A stretch of 18,235 nt of DNA from Bacillota bacterium (GTDB taxonomy: Bacteria; Bacillota; Clostridia; Lachnospirales; Lachnospiraceae): assembly GCA_023415475.1 (NCBI GenBank), contig JAEZKL010000070.1, forward strand, positions 1-18,235, written 5' to 3'. Shown piece by piece: positions 7,532-14,927 of the stretch (position 1 is its first letter; every line of letters starts with the position of its first letter). Made by a program: the position numbers and the translations under genes. The notes under the pieces were generated by a model. The model worked only from the letters and a program-made list of their open reading frames with translations, made no database searches and had not been told where the DNA came from.

Positions 7532-8056
7532 TTACTTCCCATTATTCCAATTTTCGAAAATAACGGTTGCCTCTGTCAGGAAATCCTTTGATATGGTTAT
7601 TGTCTCTGCATCAACTTTTTTATATTCGTTTGTGATAGGAACCGGATTACAGCCACCCTTGGTAACTTCAACATCACCCATCCCAAAACGATTTCCGCAA
7701 TTTTGACATACTAATTTATCGCCTTCCTGCTCATAATAGCCTTTACCGGAGCCATAGCAAACCTGACAGGTATTAAAAGCGGTTCGGATTGTTCCATCAG
7801 GAGCTTTTACTGCAATCACCTCTAAATCTGTTCCGTTAATATTCGCGGGATAGAAGGTAGCAGTCTCTGTGATATCCTTCACCCCAATTACAATATCACT
7901 ATCCTTCGCTACTGCTATTTCTGTTTTTTTGCCCTCACCGGAAGATGCCTTTTTCCCTGTGATACTATCGACACCATATACGGCTGCTACTGCTACTATT
8001 GCAACAATTGCAATAAATGCAAGTCTTTTAAAATTAAAACTACTATTCTGATTCAT
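7532..8056 (-). CDS. DUF2318 family membrane-anchored cysteine-rich protein
   Basis: 174 residues. A signal-anchor helix (about 11-28) leads to an extracytoplasmic domain whose core matches the DUF2318 pattern. That core is a FNTCQVCYGSGKGYY segment (C97, C100), then VCQNCGNRF (C117, C120) and C136 in GGCNPVP. The paired CxxC motifs suggest metal or thiol redox binding. DUF2318 proteins are otherwise known beside FTR1/P19-type iron uptake genes, where their exact role is unsettled. Here the gene lies between the SafE-cupredoxin fusion and copA, which suggests a job in extracytoplasmic copper or disulfide handling. A GAAAGGA site lies before the ATG. The family is fairly secure; the function is inferred. 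Confidence 0.82.
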   Translation of the reverse strand: MNQNSSFNFKRLAFIAIVAIVAVAAVYGVDSITGKKASSGEGKKTEIAVAKDSDIVIGVKDITETATFYPANINGTDLEVIAVKAPDGTIRTAFNTCQVCYGSGKGYYEQEGDKLVCQNCGNRFGMGDVEVTKGGCNPVPITNEYKKVDAETITISKDFLTEATVIFENWNNGK

Positions 8057-8137
8057 AATGATTTTCCTTTCGTCTTTTAAAATGTTGTTCTGTTAGTCAC
8101 CAAAAATATATTTTATATACATATCGATTAATTTCAC

Positions 8138-10075
8138 TTAATGACAAGAGGGTAACCCGCTGCCTGAATCAAATGGCTGCGCAGAGGGTTGGTACTCTGA
8201 TACCTCCTGTCTAATTTCTTCCTCATCGATATTATTGATATCCTCTACCACCTTGACATAGCCATAATAGGAACCATCCTTTGTGTAGAAGTCAAAATCC
8301 TGATCAGGATAGAAGCTGATCTTATTCTCGCCCTCCTGTACCTGAAGTTCAGAATAATAATAAGGGAAGAGAATACTCTGTTCCATTTCTGTCCTCCTAC
8401 TATTAATGATCCACCTTGTCTCTACGCCTTGCTGGGCTACTACAACCGCCGGGGAGAAGCCCTCCTCGGTGAGTGTTATCTCTACTGTCTGTATTCCATC
8501 CACAATACTGGCAATGGCAAGCTCATCAGTAGAAATCGTAACATCAAGTAAGTTGTTATAGTCAGGAAGCACCTCCCCATCTGTCTCATCTGTGACATCC
8601 TCTGTGGCAGTATCCGTATCGACAGCTGTATTATCTGAATTTCCACCGTCTTCTGAGAATTCGCTAATATCATCAACAACAGTAATCTTGCTGCGTATCA
8701 TACCCATCCAGCAGCTATAAGGAATTACTCCGCTTTCTTCAGCGGTAAATTCAATCAAATTATCACCGGCTGCCAGATCTTTTTTTAGTCCAAGCTTCGG
8801 AACCACTATACTGTTATTACATCCATTAATGTCTCCGCCTTCTGCCTGGATGACCCATTTTACAGGAATGCCCTTCTGTATAATAATCGGTTCATAACGT
8901 CCGGAGGATAAACCGGTTGTAACAACCTGTACCCCATCTTTGATAGTAGCTATTTTACCGGATCCTGTCTGTGCCTGGCTGGAGGCCATAGGGAGAGTCG
9001 GAAAGCTGATACCGGATAAGCTGATCCCATTACCAAACATAAACATACCAAGAACTACTACTAATACAGCGCTAACCTTCAGAAGCTTTCCGGAGAATTT
9101 CTTATTCATAAAGGAGCTGAGTGCACCAAAGAGGAACATGAGCGGAAAGGTTCCTACGCTAAATAAGAACATCGCGACTGCTCCCTTAACCGGACTTCCG
9201 GTAGACAAGGCGTAAAGCTGCATCGCCTGAAGTGGTCCGCAAGGCATTAATCCGTTTAGGATGCCGATATACAAGGGGCTGCTGCCAATACGCTTTGCAT
9301 AGATCTTCTTTGCGAATATCTTAGGCATTCTAGGGTTGAATTTACGAAGTCCCGGGAAGACATTCAGCATATTGAGTCCCATGATTACCATGAATACACC
9401 GGCTACTAATTGCACAAGTCCCTTCATCATTCCCGAGAAGCTTACCACGGATCCGATTGCTCCGACAATTCCACCAATGACCGTATAGGAGATTACTCTT
9501 CCCAGATTATATAAAAGACTCGGCTTAATTGTCTCAAAGCGGCTCGGTTTATAATCCTCCGGCTGATCCTTCGGTACACACTGGGAGAGGCAGATGCCGC
9601 CGCACATGGCGACGCAGTGTACTGAGGTTAACACTCCGATAATAAATAACATCCCATAGCCCATACCCTCTTTTGCTACGGGGAAGGCATTAAAGATATT
9701 CAATAATCCAAAACGGTTAGCAATCATATAGACAGCAAACATAATAATCAGAACTGCAATGATATCGGTATAATCTGTCTTTCCGGTCCTTGCTGCTGTG
9801 TTTTCTGCCTTACCCGGAGTCTGCTTTTCTTTCGCCTGCTCCATCACGGGTTTATCCTTCTTCACAAAATAATTTGATTTCTCTAATATTTTCTCGATTT
9901 CTTCCACGCTAATGATACTTTCATCAAAGGTTACCACTACGGTACCGGTTGAATAGCTGGCCTTTACCTGCTTTATCCCGGTCACCGGTGACAGCTCGCG
10001 CTCAATCATATTCTCACAATTGACACAGGTCATATTTCGTATCAGTAACGTTTTTGTTATTATATTCAAAGGCAT
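8138..10075 (-). CDS. Heavy-metal domain / SafE-like membrane protein / double cupredoxin fusion
   Basis: A 645-residue multidomain protein, first gene of the copper operon. Residues about 7-72 form a heavy-metal-associated domain with NMTCVNC (CxxC, C17/C20). A charged linker and a TM helix (about 104-123) follow. Residues about 139-350 are a SafE/TauE-DsbD-like six-helix domain with SVHCVAMCGGICLSQC (C154, C158, C162, C166) and GLMPCGP (C279), the paired membrane cysteines of this superfamily. Residues about 375-466 form a cupredoxin-like domain with NGCNNSIVVP (C419) and YSCWMGM (C455, M457/M459), likely a copper site. An acidic, Thr/Asp-rich linker (470-505) leads to a second cupredoxin-like domain (about 525-612) lacking those ligands, and the chain ends in LPSCH. 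The ATG is set by AAGGAGGGG. It probably receives Cu from the cytoplasm or transfers electrons or Cu across the membrane. The domain calls are good; the exact reaction is unknown. Confidence 0.85.
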   Translation of the reverse strand: MPLNIITKTLLIRNMTCVNCENMIERELSPVTGIKQVKASYSTGTVVVTFDESIISVEEIEKILEKSNYFVKKDKPVMEQAKEKQTPGKAENTAARTGKTDYTDIIAVLIIMFAVYMIANRFGLLNIFNAFPVAKEGMGYGMLFIIGVLTSVHCVAMCGGICLSQCVPKDQPEDYKPSRFETIKPSLLYNLGRVISYTVIGGIVGAIGSVVSFSGMMKGLVQLVAGVFMVIMGLNMLNVFPGLRKFNPRMPKIFAKKIYAKRIGSSPLYIGILNGLMPCGPLQAMQLYALSTGSPVKGAVAMFLFSVGTFPLMFLFGALSSFMNKKFSGKLLKVSAVLVVVLGMFMFGNGISLSGISFPTLPMASSQAQTGSGKIATIKDGVQVVTTGLSSGRYEPIIIQKGIPVKWVIQAEGGDINGCNNSIVVPKLGLKKDLAAGDNLIEFTAEESGVIPYSCWMGMIRSKITVVDDISEFSEDGGNSDNTAVDTDTATEDVTDETDGEVLPDYNNLLDVTISTDELAIASIVDGIQTVEITLTEEGFSPAVVVAQQGVETRWIINSRRTEMEQSILFPYYYSELQVQEGENKISFYPDQDFDFYTKDGSYYGYVKVVEDINNIDEEEIRQEVSEYQPSAQPFDSGSGLPSCH

Positions 10076-10175
10076 AGTCCCCTCCTTCTATCTAAATTAC
10101 ATTCATATCCATTTTCTTAACCTCTGGAACGATGTTTCCTTCTTGATACTAAGGATAGCAGATAGTTGTGGAGAT

Positions 10176-10203
10176 ATTATGGAGAAAAATTTGACACCTT
10201 AAA
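10176..10203 (-). promoter_or_regulatory. Weak candidate promoter of the copper operon
   Basis: On the minus strand TTTAAG (10198-10203) and CATAAT (10176-10181) are 16 nt apart, about 100 bases upstream of the fusion gene. The match to sigma-A is poor, which would suit activation by the operon's response regulator; that link is only inferred. Confidence 0.3.
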
Positions 10204-10208
10204 GAATC

Positions 10209-10264
10209 AAAAAAGCTGTTATAAACTCTATGCTTATCCCCTAAGCATTTTGTTTATAACAGCT
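10209..10264 (-). terminator. Intrinsic terminator of gdhA
   Basis: On the minus strand AGCTGTTATAAAC pairs perfectly with GTTTATAACAGCT (13 bp). An inner ATGCTTA/TAAGCAT stem with a G-rich loop sits inside it, and TTTTTT follows. It lies about 65 bases past the gdhA stop and isolates the downstream copper operon. Confidence 0.92.
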
Positions 10265-10327
10265 ATTCTGTTAAGACAATCGATTCGTCTACCTATTATC
10301 CCACTCTATTTTATTCAATACTTTATT

Positions 10328-11662
10328 TTACCAGATACCCTGAGCCATCATAGCAGTTGCAACCTTTTCAAAGCCTGCGATGTTAGCGCCTACCACATAA
10401 TTACCGGCTGCATTATACTTCTTCGCAGCAGCATCCATATTGTGGAATATGTTAACCATAATCTGCTTCAGCTTAGCGTCCACCTCTTCAAAGGTCCAGC
10501 TTAATCTCTCGCTGTTCTGAGTCATTTCTAATGCGGAGGTAGCAACACCACCTGCGTTAGCAGCCTTACCGGGTGCAAAATATACCTTATTAGCAATTAA
10601 ATACTCGGTAGCTTCTAAGGTTGTAGGCATGTTTGCGCCTTCTGCTACTGCAAAGCAGCCATTTGCAACAAGTGCCTTTGCATCATCAATAAGAAGCTCG
10701 TTCTGAGTAGCACAAGGAAGCGCGATATCACACTTCACAGACCATACGCCTCTACCCTCATGATATTCAGAGTTCGGTCTGTAATTCTTATATTCGGTCA
10801 ATCTAGCACGTTTAACCTCTTTAATCTCCTGAAGAACAGCAACATCAATTCCTTCCGGATCATATACCCAACCGTTAGAATCGCTGCAGGTCACACATTT
10901 CGCGCCTAACTGATGAGCCTTCTGAATTGCGTAGATAGCAACGTTACCGGAACCGGATACCGTACAAACCTTTCCCTTTATGTCCTTGCCATTGCATTTT
11001 AACATTTCCTCTACTAAATATAATAAACCATAGCCGGTAGCTTCTGTTCTTGCCAGAGAACCGCCGTAGGTTAAGCCCTTGCCGGTTAATACTCCTTCAT
11101 AGGATCCTGTTATCTTCTTGAACTGGCCATACATATAGCCGATTTCTCTGCCGCCTGTACCGATGTCACCCGCAGGAACATCAACGTCAGCGCCGATGTA
11201 TTTATAAAGCTCTGTGATAAAGCTGGTGCAGAATGCTAACACTTCTCTGTCTGACTTGCCCTTAGGATCAAAATCAGAACCTCCTTTACCACCACCGATG
11301 GGAAGGCCGGTTAATGAATTCTTGAATATCTGCTCAAAGCCTAAGAACTTGATAATACCAAGGTTAACAGAAGGATGTAAGCGTAAGCCGCCCTTGTAAG
11401 GTCCAATGCTGTTGTTGAACTGTACGCGATAGCCGGTGTTAACCTGGACCTTGCCACTGTCATCAACCCACGGTACTCTGAATTTAATCTGTCTGTCGGG
11501 CTCTACGAGTCTCTCAAGAAGGCCTTCTCTTCTGAATTTCTCTTCGTTAGTATCCACAACTGCTCGCAAAGATTCCAATACTTCTTTCACTGCCTGATGA
11601 AACTCAGGTTCAGCGGGGTTCTTCTTAACCACCAATTCAATTACTTCATCAACGTATCCCAT
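10328..11662 (-). CDS. gdhA: Glutamate dehydrogenase, probably NADP(H)-specific
   Basis: Interconverts 2-oxoglutarate plus ammonium with glutamate in the cytoplasm. The 444-residue protein has the hexameric bacterial GDH form. Active-site residues are K90 (GPYKGGLRLHP), K114 (EQIFKNSLTGLP), K126 (GGGKGGSDFDP) and catalytic D166 (VPAGDIGTGGREIGYMYG), each one position from the Clostridium symbiosum numbering. The Rossmann domain has SGSGNVA (236-242). The segment after strand 2 is CSDSNGW (259-265), whose serines resemble the phosphate-binding site of NADP enzymes; cofactor choice is therefore inferred. The start ATG has AAAGGAG 8 bases before it. The gene is transcribed alone between a strong 3' terminator and a structured leader. 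Confidence 0.95.
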   Translation of the reverse strand: MGYVDEVIELVVKKNPAEPEFHQAVKEVLESLRAVVDTNEEKFRREGLLERLVEPDRQIKFRVPWVDDSGKVQVNTGYRVQFNNSIGPYKGGLRLHPSVNLGIIKFLGFEQIFKNSLTGLPIGGGKGGSDFDPKGKSDREVLAFCTSFITELYKYIGADVDVPAGDIGTGGREIGYMYGQFKKITGSYEGVLTGKGLTYGGSLARTEATGYGLLYLVEEMLKCNGKDIKGKVCTVSGSGNVAIYAIQKAHQLGAKCVTCSDSNGWVYDPEGIDVAVLQEIKEVKRARLTEYKNYRPNSEYHEGRGVWSVKCDIALPCATQNELLIDDAKALVANGCFAVAEGANMPTTLEATEYLIANKVYFAPGKAANAGGVATSALEMTQNSERLSWTFEEVDAKLKQIMVNIFHNMDAAAKKYNAAGNYVVGANIAGFEKVATAMMAQGIW

Positions 11663-11767
11663 TTTTTAATCTCCTTTGATTAAAATTTTAATTCATTTTG
11701 TATAATTGTTTTGCCATACAACCGGGCGATAACCTGTGTCCTTATTACGCCTTGTAAGAATGCCAAG

Positions 11768-11802
11768 AAAAAAGGCGCATAAAAATAAACAAATGCGCCT
11801 TT
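11768..11802 (-). terminator. Terminator hairpin inside the gdhA leader (candidate attenuator)
   Basis: On the minus strand AAAGGCGCAT pairs with ATGCGCCTTT (10 bp, 12-nt loop) and a T-run follows. It faces gdhA, not away from it, and lies between the promoter at 11818-11846 and the coding region. Its 3' arm can instead pair with AAGGCGTA further downstream (complement at 11746-11753). Alternatives are a short non-coding transcript or a leader processing site. Confidence 0.7.
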
Positions 11803-11817
11803 GTATTTGCTTTTTAC

Positions 11818-11846
11818 ATTATAAATACTTTTTCACTTTAATGCAA
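11818..11846 (-). promoter_or_regulatory. Promoter driving the gdhA leader
   Basis: On the minus strand TTGCAT (11841-11846) and TATAAT (11818-11823) are 17 nt apart. Transcription would start near 11811, about 150 bases before gdhA and only about 10 bases before the leader hairpin. No equally good promoter lies between the hairpin and the gene. Confidence 0.8.
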
Positions 11847-12056
11847 TAGATGATTAAATAATTATTCTTTGTTTTCTTATAATAAATTTTTATATTATCT
11901 ATATCCCACAGTTATAATACCTTCTCATCTAATATGCTTTCATATAAAATGGTATTCTATATATTATTAAAGCTAATATTGAAATGATAACATAAGAGAT
12001 AATTGGTAATGAGTTTCACAGATTTCCAGAAAACTGTATTCTTTTTTGTGTCAATA
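11847..12056. other. AT-rich gap between the divergent gdhA and rqcH promoters
   Basis: No gene is seen. A weak possible fold pairs AATACC (11916-11921) with GGTATT (11951-11956) around an ATATG/CATAT stem. Otherwise it is low-complexity A/T sequence. Confidence 0.5.
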
Positions 12057-12065
12057 TGATATAAT
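12057..12065 (+). promoter_or_regulatory. Extended -10 promoter of rqcH
   Basis: TGATATAAT is an extended -10 element (TG-N-TATAAT) about 60 bases before the gene. No good -35 is seen at 17 nt, which is tolerated for extended -10 promoters. Confidence 0.6.
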
Positions 12066-12125
12066 TTTTGATTATTGGAATAGCTCTCGAGACTTTATTC
12101 CTATCGTAAAGGAGTATGATTGATT

Positions 12126-13895
12126 ATGGCATTTGATGGTATTGTTATTGCTAATATAATAGATGAACTACGTAAAAACCTATTGGGGGGCAGAATCAAT
12201 AAGATAGCCCAACCGGAAAAGGATGAATTAATCCTAACAATCAAGGGTAGTGAACACGGGCAGTGCCGGCTCTTACTTTCTGCAGGTGCAGGCCTTCCCC
12301 TGGTCTACCTGACGGAGAACAACAAGCCCAGCCCTATGACTGCGCCTAATTTCTGCATGCTGCTTCGTAAGCATCTGAACGGTGCCAGAATCCTGGATAT
12401 TGCACAGCCCGGTTTTGAGAGAATCGTTAATTTCAAGCTGGAGCATCTGAATGAAATGGGCGATTTGTGCATTAAATATCTGATTATCGAATTAATGGGC
12501 AAACACAGCAATATCATTTTCTGTGATGATAATATGGTAATCCTGGATAGCATTAAGCGTATCAACCAATTTGTCAGTTCAGTCCGCGAGGTCCTGCCCG
12601 GCAGAAATTATTTTATCCCTGCCACTACCGAAAAGCTGAATCCATTGACCGTTGATTACGAGAGCTTTAGCAAAACAGTCCTGGGTAAATCCATGCCGAT
12701 AGCCAAGGCGCTCTATAGTAACCTTACCGGAATCAGCCCATTAATTGCTAATGAAATCTGCTGTCGTGCCTCGATTGACGCCGGAGATTTTACCGAAGCA
12801 CTCAGTGAAGCGGCTGGATTGCATCTATACAAGAACTTTGAACGGTTAATAGAGGATGTGAAGAATGCTGACTTCAGACCGAATATTGTAACAAAGGATG
12901 GGATACCGGTCGAGTTCTCCAGTGTAGAGCTGACCTGCTATGCCAATCACGAGGTACAATCCTTTGGCAGTATCTCTGCTTTATTGGAAGCCTTCTATGC
13001 TACCAAGAATTCGGTTGCCCGAATCCGTCAAAAATCTGCCGATCTCCGTAAGGTCGTATCGAATGCCATCGACCGTGCCGGCAAGAAATATGACCTGCAA
13101 CGCAAACAGCTTCTGGACACAGAGAAGAGAGATAAATTCAAGGTCTATGGAGAATTAATTAACACCTATGGCTATGGTCTGGAACCGGGCGCTCAGGTAT
13201 TGAATACGATTAATTATTATGACAATCAGGAAATCAGTATTCCTCTGGATCCTACAATTACACCTATGGAGAATGCAAAGCAGTATTTTGAGAAGTATAA
13301 CAAATTAAAACGTACTTTTGACGCGCTTACCACCCAGATAACCGACACTCAGGAGGAACTGACGCACCTGGAATCAATTAAGACAGCGCTCGATATCGCA
13401 ACGGAGGAGGATGACTTAACCGCCTTAAAGCACGAGCTTACCGAGTATGGCTACATCAGACGCCGTTTCACCAGTGGCAGTAAAAAGCTGGAGAAGAAAG
13501 TGAATATGAAGAAAACCAATAGTAAGAGCAAGCCTCTGCACTATCTTTCCTCGGATGGCTATCATATCTATGTTGGAAAGAACAATTATCAGAACGACGA
13601 GTTAACCTTCCAATTTGCAGAAGGCGGTGCCTGGTGGTTCCATGCTAAGAAGCAAGCAGGCTCTCATGTTATTGTCAAAGCCGGCGGTAATGAGCTCCCG
13701 GACCGGACCTTTGAGGAGGCCGCCAGACTGGCTGCATACTATTCCGGCTCCAGAGAAGCAGATAAGGTAGAGATTGATTATACTCTGAAGAAGAATGTTA
13801 AGAAACCCAGCGGCGGAAAACCGGGCTTTGTTGTATACTATACCAATTATTCCATGGTAGCAGCTACGGATATCAGCGGAATTCAGCAGCTATAG
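12126..13895 (+). CDS. rqcH: RqcH/NFACT protein, Rqc2 homologue (also named fibronectin-binding protein FbpA)
   Basis: Binds stalled 50S subunits carrying peptidyl-tRNA and recruits alanyl-tRNA to add C-terminal Ala tails in ribosome-associated quality control. The 589-residue protein begins MAFDGIVIANIIDEL, typical of NFACT-N. That domain extends through a conserved GDLCIKYLIIELMGKHSNIIF block, then helix-hairpin-helix and coiled-coil regions (charged helical stretches about 310-345 and 400-440). The NFACT-R domain at about 471-589 has HYLSSDGYHIYVGKNN, WWFHAKKQAGSHVIV and AAYYSGSREADKVEIDYT. The key acidic-Arg pair is E98-R99 here (GFERIV), against the D97-R98 reported for Bacillus. I chose the ATG at 12126. 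A TTG two codons earlier is closer to GGAG (5 versus 11 bases) and remains possible. It is the first of two rightward genes. Confidence 0.93.
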   Translation: MAFDGIVIANIIDELRKNLLGGRINKIAQPEKDELILTIKGSEHGQCRLLLSAGAGLPLVYLTENNKPSPMTAPNFCMLLRKHLNGARILDIAQPGFERIVNFKLEHLNEMGDLCIKYLIIELMGKHSNIIFCDDNMVILDSIKRINQFVSSVREVLPGRNYFIPATTEKLNPLTVDYESFSKTVLGKSMPIAKALYSNLTGISPLIANEICCRASIDAGDFTEALSEAAGLHLYKNFERLIEDVKNADFRPNIVTKDGIPVEFSSVELTCYANHEVQSFGSISALLEAFYATKNSVARIRQKSADLRKVVSNAIDRAGKKYDLQRKQLLDTEKRDKFKVYGELINTYGYGLEPGAQVLNTINYYDNQEISIPLDPTITPMENAKQYFEKYNKLKRTFDALTTQITDTQEELTHLESIKTALDIATEEDDLTALKHELTEYGYIRRRFTSGSKKLEKKVNMKKTNSKSKPLHYLSSDGYHIYVGKNNYQNDELTFQFAEGGAWWFHAKKQAGSHVIVKAGGNELPDRTFEEAARLAAYYSGSREADKVEIDYTLKKNVKKPSGGKPGFVVYYTNYSMVAATDISGIQQL

Positions 13896-13942
13896 CCAGG
13901 TCAATTCAGTAAGTTCGGCTCCGGTATTCATTCTTAAACACA

Positions 13943-13964
13943 ACCGAAAAATATACCGAAAAAT
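13943..13964 (+). repeat. Short tandem repeat upstream of hisK
   Basis: ACCGAAAAAT occurs twice with a 12-bp period (13943-13952 and 13955-13964), in the rqcH-hisK gap. It could be a regulator site or chance. Confidence 0.35.
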
Positions 13965-14002
13965 GAAACTATTGTAACAGCTTACCAATAAGGAGGTATT
14001 TC

Positions 14003-14821
14003 ATGATTGAAGCGGATTACCATGTTCACTCCGATTTCTCCGGAGATTCACAGGCGCCTATGGAGCTGATGATCGAACGCGCGATACATTTGGGTTTAAA
14101 AAAGCTTTGTTTCACTGACCATATGGATTATGATTACCCCCATAAGAATGAGATCAGATTTGACTTCGATCCGGAGGAATATGTTAATAAATTACAGACA
14201 TTAAAGGACCAATATTCGAAGCAAATTGAGATTTTGACCGGAATTGAGCTGGGGCTGCAGCCGCACGTGACCGATTATTATAAATTCCTGATGAACAAAT
14301 ATACCTTTGATTTTGCCATTGGCTCCACTCATGTTCTTGATTATGCTGATCCTTACTATCCCGCGTTCTGGGAACACAGAACAAAGGAGGAAGGGATAAG
14401 AGCTTACTTTCAATCCATTATAGATTACTGTAAGCTTTTCAAAGACTATTTCCATATCTATGGTCATCTGGACTATATTGTCAGATTTGTTCCAACGGCT
14501 GACGGGAAGAAGGCAGATTATTCCTATGCTGACTATGCCGACCTGCTGGATGAAGCACTTAAGACCATTATCCAATGTGGCAAGGGGATTGAGATTAATA
14601 CCTCAGGATTTAAGTACGGTCTGGGTTATGCTCATCCAAAGGCAGAGGTGCTGAAGCGTTACCTGGAGCTGGGCGGTGAACTCATCACCATCGGCTCCGA
14701 TGCCCATAAACCGGAGCATCTCTGCTATGATTTTGACCTGGTACCCGAGCTGCTTAAGGGCCTGGGATATACCTATTATGCTACCTTTGTACAGGGAAAG
14801 CCGATATTCGAGAAGCTATAA
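14003..14821 (+). CDS. hisK: Histidinol-phosphatase of the PHP (HisJ/HisK) family
   Basis: Predicted to remove phosphate from histidinol phosphate in histidine synthesis, using a cluster of divalent metals. The 272-residue protein has the PHP metal-ligand motifs in order: DYHVHSDFSGD (6-16), FTDH (about 37-40), GIELG with the metal Glu, GSTH, GHLDYIVR and GSDAHKPEH near residue 230. Length fits the HisJ family (about 260-280). AGGAGG lies 6 bases before the ATG. It is about 110 bases after rqcH, so it may be co-transcribed, but no other his gene is near. PHP proteins of this type sometimes act on other phosphoesters; the histidinol-phosphatase assignment is the usual one and is moderately sure. 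Confidence 0.85.
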   Translation: MIEADYHVHSDFSGDSQAPMELMIERAIHLGLKKLCFTDHMDYDYPHKNEIRFDFDPEEYVNKLQTLKDQYSKQIEILTGIELGLQPHVTDYYKFLMNKYTFDFAIGSTHVLDYADPYYPAFWEHRTKEEGIRAYFQSIIDYCKLFKDYFHIYGHLDYIVRFVPTADGKKADYSYADYADLLDEALKTIIQCGKGIEINTSGFKYGLGYAHPKAEVLKRYLELGGELITIGSDAHKPEHLCYDFDLVPELLKGLGYTYYATFVQGKPIFEKL

Positions 14822-14857
14822 TATTACGAAGCAAAAGTAATGCATGATAAAAACAGA

Positions 14858-14894
14858 GGACGGCTTGATATCTGAGATATCAAACCGTCCTTTT
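14858..14894. terminator. Terminator between convergent hisK and mnmA
   Basis: GGACGGCTTGATATC pairs with GATATCAAACCGTCC (one C/A mismatch, 3-nt loop), followed by TTTT on the plus strand. On the minus strand the stem is followed by TCTGTTTTT, so it may work in both directions. Confidence 0.88.
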
Positions 14895-14927
14895 ATACAT
14901 GACTATCCTCAAAGCAATTACCAAGGC

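Noticed and set aside
10076..10208. CsoR, CopY or CueR operator upstream of the copper operon
   Set aside because: No TACCCC/GGGGTA-type, TACAnnTGTA or MerR-type long-spacer promoter element was found; a two-component operator is considered instead.
11690..11846. T-box or known riboswitch in the gdhA leader
   Set aside because: The RNA upstream of the terminator is only about 10 nt and no specifier loop or T-box sequence is present.
14201..14575. Minus-strand frame inside hisK
   Set aside because: Antisense to a fully supported PHP gene with intact metal motifs; no promoter or ribosome site.
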